This document shows positions 36,904 to 48,200 of a stretch of DNA of 64,000 nucleotides, in pieces. Where the stretch lies: the NCBI GenBank assembly GCA_003991915.1, contig RQTK01000790.1, positions 4,514-68,513 on the forward strand. Reading direction: 5' to 3'. Within the stretch, counting starts at the first letter, position 1. Each line of letters opens with the position of its first letter. This DNA comes from Elysia chlorotica (Eukaryota > Mollusca > Gastropoda > Plakobranchidae). The translations under genes and the position numbers were made by a program. The notes under the pieces are model-generated. The model was not told the DNA's origin. It searched no databases and saw nothing but the letters and a program-made list of their open reading frames with translations.

Positions 36904-38219
36904 CAGTGATGATGGTTTTCCGCGGATCCGCGGAAATCCTCGTTTTTGCGTTCAAAAGGAGGAATTTCCTCCTTTCCTCGGTATTTTCCGCCTTTCTGCA
37001 CTTTTTCCTCCTTTCCTTCCAAGTTAACAATCATCGTTTTTGTAATCCGCGGAAATGTGGGAGTTTATAATTCCACGACGGTAGTCCCGCGGTTTGGCTA
37101 GGTGAACGTCCTGCTTCTCTTTGTATTGTAGATCTATATCTGCGTCTCTGAGCCGTACTGTTGCCTTGCCGATAACCGTCAATAACGCGCATAACCAAAA
37201 TGGCGATATAATTATCATTAAATTATCGATAGTGTTACAATTATTTTGTGTTCCTCTGCTTTCCCGGTTTTTTATTTATTATCGATATGACGATCTTTTA
37301 TCTACCCCTGTTCCAGGGCTAGCTAAGTTGAATAAGTCATCTGACGGTGTTTACCTTTTCAAACGCGATTCATATCTGAAATGGTCAGAAAAATATACTG
37401 AAACTAGCAAAACTGAAAAGAACACTTTTTGTCAAAGGCAGACATTCATTCGGCTCTTCGAAATTCTAGTTCTTTCTCCATGACCCCTTTCCTACAATCT
37501 AGATTAGATTTCTAAATCTCTACTCTCACCATCTATGACTCTCACCGATCGTCGATCGCGTTATGTCCATTCAAATTCACACTAGATTTCATGTCTTGGT
37601 CGAAAGCTAGTTATCTAGGTCTAAACTCTAGTAGAGTGATATTCTTTCACTTGATACAGCACTTTTTATGTTCCAGGTTTTATAATCTAGACCTTGATAA
37701 TTAAACAACGGCCGGTATCGCCGTGATCACTGAATAACAGCGAACTTGGGCGTGCAAAGGAAATAGATGCTACAGTGAAAAATAAATTCAGATTCGAGTG
37801 GCTACAGACATAGATCTATGTGTGAAACTAAAATCAAGAAGATACTCGAATAGTTGGCCTTTAAATTTATAATGTAAGTATTAATAGGACTATAGCTAGC
37901 TTTAGAATGTTTATTATCCTACAACTCAAAAGTATTTAGCCAGCAATCCCCATGAAACTGCAGTATTTTTAGGGGTTTGCCAGCATTCATATATTCTTTT
38001 GAACCACTATAGATAGAATAAAAAAACTGTTGCAGGTTTGAAAACTGTAGACTTTGGTCTTTCATTTAAAATGTCTTTTTCACCGCTTACGTATATAATA
38101 TGCGAATTGACTTTTTACAAATTGGTAACGGTATCATCGGGTATGTTACGCAAAATAGCTTTTTGGGCGGACTGCGAAAAGTTTTCCTCCTTTTTCACTT
38201 TTTGTCACCATCATCACTG
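36904..38219. mobile_element. CAGTG-ended non-autonomous element, copy A (1.3 kb)
   Basis: It begins CAGTGATGATGGTTTTCCGC and ends TTGTCACCATCATCACTG, giving 13-bp inverted ends (CAGTGATGATGGT). Near the left end lies the perfect palindrome CCGCGGATCCGCGG. It is nearly collinear with copy B at 40859-42147. The CAGTG end suggests a hAT-like DNA element, but the flanks of this copy show no direct repeat. Immediately to the right (38220-38280) a piece of the element's own interior (TATAGCTAGCTTTAGACTG) recurs. No transposase was recognised. Confidence 0.8.
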
Positions 38220-39170
38220 ATTAATAGAACTATAGCTAGCTTTAGACTGTTTTTAATCCTAAAGCTGAAAGGATATTTTTTTTATCGAGTTATAAATCTA
38301 AATAAGTTTCAGTTGCATGATTGGGATGAGATAGGCTCTAATGTAGTTTTTAGAAACAGTGCATCACATTTTGGGTTTGGAAATGTCTTTTTTGTGTTGT
38401 ATCAAATAATTACGTCTTTATATATTTTTTTTTATTCAACTATAAAAATATGGATTTATAAAATAGAACTTATGATGCTATGTAAGTTGTTAGTAGCTGT
38501 AATTGAATTTGAAAGAGGGACTTGATCTGAGCCTTTTGCACTAATGTAATCTGATGCAGTTTTTTACCAAAAGCATTAAGGGTAAGCTGTACAGTGGAAA
38601 CCTCATAATTTGAATTGCTTGGGGTTTGATCTAAAATTCGAATTAATAGGAATGGAATTACAAAAGTGTTAAATTTATTATACAGCTATTAACTTTATTT
38701 AAAAACCTGTGGTTATAGTTTCCTACTGTTTTCTTTCTATAGAGACTTTCTCCCAATGCCATTTCTTTTACAGGCATGTCTTGGGCAGCAATTAGCACTG
38801 AATTATGCTTGTCATTTTGTACTTTTGTAATGCCTATTGATGATGTGAGCTTCGAATAAGGAGAATCAAACCAGAAAAACTTCGAACCATAAGTCTGATT
38901 TTAATAGAGCCAAAGAGGAAAAAATAACCTATTCTTTTGCAAAATTTGGTTTATGAAAAATTTGAATTTCAGTCTTTGTCATGTGAGTTTGCCACTGTAA
39001 TTAATCTCAAGCAGAGAAAAAATGTTACACAATGTGCTAATGTATATTCAAAAATTTCAATTTTAAAAGTAATAACAAATTATTAGGACCATTTGGCAGC
39101 CTTCTGAATATAACCTACAATTCTTTTAAAATCATTAACCCTTTTTCCATGGATCAATGTATTTTGTCAG
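38220..39170. other. Non-coding junction between LSG1-like and DNAJC1-like exons
   Basis: It opens with a short repeat of the interior of the 1.3-kb element, then is plain AT-rich sequence. No LSG1 GTPase exon and no DNAJC1 J-domain or membrane exon was recognised. Confidence 0.6.
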
Positions 39171-39281
39171 TTTACAACATGCCTGAAACAATAAGAACAT
39201 GGCAAGAAGAAAAAAGGAGAAGAAAAATTGAAGAAGAGGAAGAACTAGCAAGACAGAAGTTAGAGGAAGAAGAAGTGGAAG
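39171..39281 (+). CDS. DNAJC1: DNAJC1-like exon a (first one found)
   Basis: TTTTGTCAG acceptor. It begins with two bases of a split codon, then YNMPETIRTWQEEKRRRK and a Glu/Lys-rich coil. GTGAGG donor, phase 1. The internal Met is not a likely start because the preceding codons remain open back to the acceptor. Confidence 0.8.
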
Positions 39282-42200
39282 GTGAGGATAAGGTTTTGGT
39301 ATAGCAATCTTAGTAATTGCTTCATGTTTCATCATCTATCATTTCATTTTACTTGTTTGTTTTTGTTTTTCTTTAATCAAAGTTTATCGTAATTTCCTGT
39401 ACGGCTGTAACATTTTGTTACGATTCATTGGGAGTGATGGTGCAAATTTAACCTCAGAGAAGTTTCTCCTTGTTAAGAAGTGACTTTAAAATAACTAGAG
39501 CAACCTATTACAGGCTTTATAATGATTTAGCATTCAGATTGGCTCTAAAGGCTGGGGTTTGAATAGAAAAAAGCCCAGAATTATATTTGTAGGAACAAGG
39601 AAAATTCAGATCAATGGTTAAATAAATGCAGGCCTCTGCCTCCAGATGTGTTTGGAATGATTACTTCAAATATTAGGCCTGCTTTTGATTCAAATTGTGG
39701 TCACAAATTTGATAGAAAAGTAACTCAAACTTTTCTCTTTGTTTTTCTTTTACCGAGTTGATTTATTTGTTCATCCGTATTCTCAGAGGTTAAAAGAAAG
39801 CCCAAGAAGAAAGCTCCCCAAGAACTTCCAGAGTACACCCCTGAGATGTATGCCAACTATTCAGCACCTACTGAGGGAAAAAAACTAGACAACCTTCAGG
39901 AAGAGAGAGAGTTACCTACAGAAAAGAAAGTAATGAAGAAAAAAGGAAGCCAAAAATATAACCCATATAATAGTAAAAATTTACAAAAAAAATGTAATAT
40001 TTTTACTTGTGCAAATGATTACAAGTGATATAAAGTCACAGTTTTTGTCATTTTGCTCATTTAGAGGTATAATTCTTGTTAATAATAATCCCAAAACAAA
40101 TGAAGCAATTTATTTTCATAAAAGAAAATGAAAATAAAAGTTGCACAATTAATGTGTTGATGATGTACTTGACATGAAAAATTAAAAAAAAAGAAATTGA
40201 ATTTTGGCCTACATTAAAAATTATTTTGGAAACTATATGTATTGATCATATTAAAATTAAATGGAATTTTGCCGTGTAATTTTAAATAATCAATACAGTT
40301 GACATCTATCCACTAGCCCCTTAACCTTTTTTAACAATGTTTATGAAAATCATTCCTTTTCATGAAAGTAGGATTTACTTTTCTCACCAAAGTCACATAT
40401 ATTTTGCTTTGCGTAAATGAATACTGACAATACATACTTGTATATTCATAAGTATATGGTACATCATGCAAAATTACAGTAAATGCCATAAGCAAAGAAA
40501 AAGAAAGCTATCTTTTACTTTTTTCACTTAAATAAATGAAGAGCTCAATGTGTATCCAATTTTATCATCCAGGGAGAGTGGAGTGATGAGGAGCTGGTGT
40601 TACTGTCCAAGGCAGTCAACAAGTTCCCTGGAGGAACCCACCAGCGCTGGGAGAAGATAGCTGAGATGGTGGGCCGCTCAGTTGCAGAGGTGACCAGACT
40701 TCACTTTTTGTTGTTGTCCATATTATATTGCTTAACAAGGTTTCTATACTGCTAGAGCGTTGGGCTTATATTGGGGAGGAGTTTGGCTTTATACCACTAT
40801 TGGGCAAATTCGTGTTATGGATTTTAACTGTACTGTTTGGGTCATTATCAGTATAAAACAGTGATGATGGTTTTCCGCGGATCCGCGGAAATCCTCGTTA
40901 AAAAGGAGGAATTTCCTCCTTTCCTCGGTATTTTTCGCCTTTCTGCACTTTTTCCTCCTTTCCTCCCGAGTTAACAATCATCGTTTTTGGAATCCGCGGA
41001 AATGTTATAATTCCACGACGGTAGTCCCGCGGTTTGGCTAGGAGAACGTCCCGCTTCTCGTTGTATTGTAGATCTATAACTCTGAGCCGTGCTGTTGCCT
41101 TGCCGATAACCGTCAATAACGTGCATAACCAAAATGGCGATATAATTATCATTAAATTATCGATAAGTGTTACATTTTTTTTGTATTCCTCTGCTTTCCC
41201 GGTTTTATGATTTATTATCGATATGATGATCGTTTTATCCACCCCCGTTCCAGGGCTAGCTAAGTTGAATGAGTGATCTCACAGTGTTTACCTTTTCAAA
41301 CGCGATTCATACCTGAAATGGTCAGGAAAATATACTGGAACTAGCAAAACTGAAAAGAAAACTTTTTGTCAAAGGCAGGCATTCATTCGGCTCATCGAAA
41401 TTCTTGTTCTTTCTCCATGATCCCTTTCCTACAGTCTAGATTAGATCTCTACTCTCAGCGATCGTCGATCGCGTTATGTCCATTCAAATTCACACTAGAT
41501 TTCATGTCTTGGTCGGAAGCTAGTTATCTAGGTCTAAACTCTAGTAGACTGATATTCTTTCACTTGATACAGAACTTTTTATGTTCTAGGTTTTATAATC
41601 TAGACCTTGATAATTAAACAACGGCCGGTATCGCCGTGATCATTGAATAACAGCGAACTTGGGCGTGAAAAGGAAATAGATGCTACAGTGAAAAATAAAT
41701 TCGAGTGGCTACAGACATAGACTCTATGTGTGAAACTAAAATCAAGAAGAGGAGACGTTAGCATGGGGATACTCGAATAGTTGGCCTTTAAATTTATAAT
41801 GTAAGTACCGGAATTAATAGCACTATAGCTAGCTTTAAAATGTTTATTATAATCCTACAACTCATAAATCACAGTATTTAGCCAGCAATCCCCATGAAAC
41901 CGCAGTATTTTTAGGGGTTTGCCAGCATTCATATATATCTTTTGATGGAATAAAAACTGTTGCAGGTTTGAAAGTCAGAAAACTGTAGACTTTGGTCTTT
42001 CATTTAAAATGTCTTTTTCACCGCTTACGTATATAATATGCGAATTGACTTTTTACAAATTGGTAACGGTATGTTATGAAAAATAGCCTTTTGGGTGGAC
42101 TGCGAAAAGTTTTCCTCCTTTTTCACTTTTTGTCACCATCATCACTGATAAAATGACTTGCTTAAGTTGATGGCATGCAACTGTTTTTATGACGCTCATG

Positions 42201-45200
42201 TTAAGTTAAGCTAAGCTAAGCCAATGGACATTTCCGCTGACCAAGCTTGACCTTTCAGACACACTCTCAAACACTACACACACATAAAAAGATTTAGCTG
42301 TTGATGCGGCTACATTAGATCTAGGCTCATAGATCATGAAATTTAATAAATTTCGTTTTTTTTTCTTTGCACTAAGGTATAGATTCTAGTTTCTCTTTAA
42401 TAAGAGCGCTAGATCTAGCTCTTCACTTGCCATAGTTTGCAGCATTAGAAGACGCGGATCGACTCGATTAGAATTATCAAAAAAACATCATTCTGTAATG
42501 TTTAATGAATTAAATGAGTTTAAGAGAGACTAGAAATGACTTAAAAAGCTTGTTGTATGTAAACTTATCGCTTTATTGTTTTATTAGGCATATTTTAAAA
42601 ATTGAGTCGAAAGGCTTTCAAGATGACCGACGAATTGGAAAGTTTGTTGCTTTTATCACTGAGCTATAAGAAAAAGCAACGCTCTGATTGGCTATGTTAT
42701 TGTCTTAACGGCTGTACGATTAAGACAAACTAAGTAAGTCAAGATACCGGTTGCATCAAACTTGCGCGTCAAGAGCTTCTTAACGATAAAAATTACTAAA
42801 CTAATGTAGAGTGGCATACAGACCAAGTTCTGGTATCTCCACACTGTCTTTGCCTGCTACAAATGATGTTGAACATTAAAATGCTAACCAACCAACCAAA
42901 CCTAATCATGTGAGGTTTCTGTTTTGAAAAAGATCATTTTTCTTCACAAGAGAATAAATTATGAAATGATATTAATCTAGTCAACATACTGTAACTTCTT
43001 TAAGGGCAAAACACAAAACCTAAACTTTTCTTGAGCCAGGGGCTTACATTTTGTTCACTTCAGCCAGGCCCAAAGAGTGTTGCTGATAATTAATGGGTTC
43101 TCTATTTTCAGGTGACTGCTAAAACCAAAGAAACCAAGGGAAGCTATCAAATGAGTTTGAGCAGCTCAGTGCAGAGTAAGTTATTTTTTATAATTAATAT
43201 ATATTTTTAGAGTATATTTTTTGTTTGTTTGATGGAACTGGTAATCAAAAGAGGTTTGTTAGGTGTTTTTTTTTTAATGAACGGATCAAGATAGTTGGAT
43301 AAGGAACATAAACTTAATTAAATTCTCACATTATCATAAAATTTAAAAGATCCCAACATCAAGTAGAGTAATGTTACATGATGCGAACACATTTTTGTGG
43401 ACGCCATCCCAAACAGTTTTGCGACCTACCGATTATTGTTTTCGTTTTCTTTCATTTATTGCGTAATATGATGTAATTAAACGTTTTAATTACATCAATC
43501 CATGTTTGTTCTTGCTCCTGGAAAACAACAACCACGTTGAGACCACGAGAAAAGTTTGATTTCGATCAAATTATCGCTGAACTGGTAAGTAATTGTGACA
43601 TGCTCCTCCCTGGGATTGTGTAGACTGCCTAAGGGAGGAAGATGGTTACTACATCCGTCATGCGCAGAAGATTTTCTTCGTACCTTTTTTATATCTTAAT
43701 ATTCGTACGAAAAGGCCTCAGGGTGCCTCAACACAAGGTGCATTACATTATGTGGGTCTTCAGGGGGTGTTCGGAATGCTGTAACAGATTTTAGTCACTG
43801 TCACAGTGTTCTGAACACTGATCGCCGTTTCTCACTACTTAGACATAGTACTAATATAGCTGAGATTTTCACTCTTTAAACTTTGCATATCCAGATTTAA
43901 CTATTGTTTTTATTTCGTTCTTTTATCAATAAATGGGTCTAGAATCTATATAGGCCTACTTGAATAACAAAACTAGTCAAGACTTTATTTTTTACATTAA
44001 ATGTCCAGCACAATTTATAATGATATGTTGAGTTGGTTTAAAGTATGTAACGTCAGCACTATGAAGGTTATATTGTGGGCAGGGCCCAAATTTTAGTCTG
44101 ACAAACAGGGCAGGGATACCATGACTCCTGTCTCAGCCGCTCATTATTATATTGACACCGACCCAAACAGTTACAGGGGAACATAGATCGGACAAGTAAA
44201 TCTGCCAATCGTGGAATTTGAACGGCAGACCTCCCGATCTGGATACCAACGCTTTGAGCCAGTTCAAATCTTTTGTCATACTTTTTTTTCCAGACAATGG
44301 CTTCAAAGAACGCAAAACATTCCAAAGAAAAAATTGAAGAGACTCTTGAGGCTGTCAGGAGCAAGGCTATGAGCCTTCGAAAGGCGTCGAAACATTTTGG
44401 GATTGCAACCACAACATTGCACGACAAAATGATCAAAAAGTCGCCTTTGGTTTCAGAGGCCAAAAGGCTTCTAACAAACGAAGAAGAGCAGCGCTTTTCT
44501 TTTTGGTTGGTCCAGATGTCGGCCCTGGCATTTGGGCAAACGGTAGAGGATATAAGGTTAAAGGCCATTGTCGACCTGCGCTGTGGCCAATCGGAGAAAA
44601 ATATGCCTTCCAGAGCTTGGGTGTATAGGTACCAGTTATTTAAACATCTTTATTGTTGCTTTGCAGTTGGTTGTGTTTATTGTTGTTTTTTTTGTTTTGT
44701 TTTTTATGTTCTTTTTTGTTGCTGCTTATTATGCAAGCTTAAGTAATTTATTGCAAAATTGTATTTATTGTAGCTATGTACAATATATTATCAGCTATAT
44801 GTTTAGACTTCTGAATATTCAACAAAGTTCCATTGGTTCGATTGTTACAGATTTCTCCAAAGGCATCCTAAAATAACAATGAGAACACCATTGTCTTTGG
44901 GGAAGTAAAGAGCCCTGGTCACACCAAAAAATATTAAAAAGTGGTTTGACGATCTGTACGCGCATGTCCATTCTGTGGACCCGACTTTGTGGGAAGACCC
45001 ATCACGGATCTTTAATTGTGATGAAAGTGGATTTGCGTTCTCTTCCAAGAACAGAAAGGTTTGTAACTCCCATTGTCTTTACTATTTTAGTTACAACCAA
45101 TTTAACCAACACAATATCCTTTATGTTTCTGCCATGCTTTTCATTTAATACTTATGTGAGAACATACTCCTTTGTCTTTATTATACTAAGTAATTTGAGT

Positions 45201-48200
45201 GTAAACTTTGCTATGTGCATTTATTCGACCAAATCGTGTGACAAGACACTTTGTCTTCCTCAATTTAAGGTAGCAGCATGCCAGGGGGCAAAGATCGTGT
45301 ATAGGGTAACAGCAAGCACTAAGAAACAACTGACAGTGTTGGCATGCATGAGCGCGGCTGGGTTTTACTTATCTCCCGTGGTCATTTACCCATACCAAAG
45401 AATTCCAGGAAGGAATATCATGGCTGGCTTTGAGGGGCGTTGCTTCAGGTTAGATAAAAATCTACCCCAATTTGATCATCACACATTATTAGTTTTTCTA
45501 TTTGTAATGCAAAACAACTGGTTTTATACAGTGAATCAACATATACCTCCGTTATCATTTGAACATTTCAGAAGTAACTTTTAAAATAACTTTAATATTG
45601 AGTAGACTCTAACTTCAGTTTTCTAAAAAAGTATGTGTTATGTAATTTATTTTCCTGTGTTTCTTTTGACAATGGTAAATAAAAAAAACAATTAAGAAAC
45701 GGTTCATGGTTACATGGTTATTTTTTTTGCATGATAAAGATTTAATTTTTTCACAGGTATCTGACAATGGATGGATTAATTCTGCGATTTTCTACCAGTG
45801 GATACGGGACTCCTTCATACCGAGCACCGAGCATCTGAAGAAGCAATCTTATTGTTGGTTGATGGTCACGTCAGTCATAAATCGTTGATGGAGACGTGTC
45901 AGATTTGCGAGGACAACCACATTATTCTGTATTGCTTGTTTCCGCATGCATCCCATGTAATCCAACCCCTTGACCAAGCATTTTTTGGTGCTCTTAAGCC
46001 TGCCTGGTCGACCGCTCGGGTGGTAGACTGGGAGGGGTGGGGAAGGGGTCAACTTGGAAAGTTTTGCAGGTGTGTTTGGGCCTGTTTGGAGGTCTTGTGC
46101 AACAGTCCAGAATGCAGAGGCAAGTTTCAGGGCTGCAGGGATCTACCCTTTTTCACCAGAGAGGGTGCTCTCCACAAAGAGGCTTGAGCCTAGCACTGTA
46201 TTTAGGGAGAATGATGGAGTGAGAAGACAAGATGAAGATGATGTGAGAAGAGGAGGTGGAGATGATGATGGTGATGCTGCGAGGAGAGAAGATGGAGATG
46301 GTGGTGGTGATGCAAGGAGAGAAGATGGAGATGATGGTGGTGATGCGAGGAGAGAAGATGGAGATGGTGGTGATGCAAGGAGAGAAGATGGAGATGGTGG
46401 TGGTGATGCGATGGGAGAAGGTGGAAATGATGGTGATGCTGCGAGGAGAGAAGATGGAGATGATGCTGCGAGGAGAGAAGATGGAGATGATGGTGGTGAT
46501 GCGAGGAAAGAAGGTTGTGATGATGTGAGGGTAGTAGGTGGAGATAAAGTGACGCAAGTAGGTGAAGATGACTATGTTTGTACAGTAGGTGAGGATGAGG
46601 AGGTGAGAAGAGAGGATGCTGTGTGAGCAGAAGAAGAGCCGTTGCCACCAGAGCCGTTCCTCCTCCCATCTGATCTAGATGATCTCGAACCTCCCATGGA
46701 GCCCCTAAAACAGCTTGAGGATCTCGAGTTGTTTCCCCAGGCAAACGAGCCACTCCAGCAAGTGCAAGAGTGTGGAAAGGGAAATAGCCTGAATGTAAAA
46801 CAGCTGAAAGCCCTCAGACATTTCCTTCTATTTATAACTGATGAACTTGGTAGAAACAACCTCTTAAGCTGCCTGAGGGACCTGACCTCGGGAAAGACAG
46901 AATCTGAAACCCGTGGGTTCACTGAATTTACCAATTTGGTATTTGCGATGAAAAAATCATTTGAGCCTTCAGCAGAACCAGTAAGTAAGGCACCACTTAC
47001 CCTGGATGATATTTTGTCTCTCCCAAACTTTGTGGGGAAGGAGAGAAAAAAGAGCAAGAAGGCAGCAACTGTGTCGTATGTTATTAGTGGTGCAGCTCAC
47101 AGGGAAGCGATCACCCTTAAACAGCGGAAAAAAGACGCCGAAGAGAAGGCAAAGCTTGAAAAAAAGAGTCAGAGAGAAGACAACAGAAGGAAAAGAAGTA
47201 TGAGGCAAGAAGAGATGAAGCTAAAGAGGGAGATAGCGAAGAGAGCCAAGTTGGAGAAGGCAGCGGAGATTAAAAGAAAGAAGCAAGAGAAGGCTGCAGA
47301 ACTGGAAAGAAAGAAAAAGTTAAAGCAGCTATTGGAGGTGAGGCGCCATCACTCCAGTGACAGTGAAGATGTGGAAGATGTGAAGAGAGAAATGGAGCAG
47401 ATGATGAATGAGTTGAGTTGTCAGACGAGGAAGGTGGAGATAAATGTAAGGGTTGCAAGGAGAAAGGGGGTGCGGAGTTGTAGGTGGCATGTGAGATATG
47501 CGACAGTTGGTGGCATACTCGTTGTTCGAGATCTGCGCAGTCTAAACTCAAGAGAGTTAGAGAATTTTAATTTTGTCTGTGACGAGTGTTGCCCCAATCA
47601 ATAGTTTCCATGTTACTTACAGCCTGCATGAGAATGATTTGAGAAGAAGAGTGAGTATGTGTGTGTGTGTGTGTCTGTCTGTCTGTCTCAGTGTCTGAGT
47701 GTGCGTGAGAGCGTGTGAGTTGTTCATTGTTTTCACCAGATAGTTGCCATTGTTTAATTAATTGGAACTGTAATCATATAAACATGTATTTATGTTCATT
47801 AAAAGAAATTTAGAATGACAAAACAACATTGAACAATTGTTTGTTTGTTTTTTCGTTCATATAAAACAATTCATTAAACTTTTTAAAGGTAAAACAAACT
47901 CACTCATGCCTGTGTTCGGATCACCGAACATGTGTTCGTATTAAAGAGACTGTGAAATTTCTGTTCGAAATGGTGAGACAGTAGTAAAAATTTAAAGGCG
48001 GGAAAAATGACATGTGACTTAAACTATTTATAGATATTGACACGATTTTTAATTCAAATTATTGGCCAATCAAAGAGGGTCAAATTGATGTCTCCGGGTC
48101 TGCTCTTAGCCAAATGGTCTTCCTTCCAGCCCCACTCGATTAGAAACTATGCCACTGTCCATGGATTAGCATCAGCACTCCCCTCTGTGTTCTCATCATG

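Noticed and set aside
37121..37483. 120-codon open frame as a gene
   Set aside because: It lies inside the 1.3-kb repeated element, is not preserved in the second copy and has no recognisable domain.
46153..46753. His-, Ser- and Ile-rich antisense frames of 130-180 codons
   Set aside because: They mirror the purine-rich coding repeat of the transposase on the other strand, where the homologous motifs lie.
43380..47990. CGAACACA-type sequences at 43384 and 47935 as terminal repeats of the pogo-like element
   Set aside because: Only about eight bases agree and no TA duplication could be matched.
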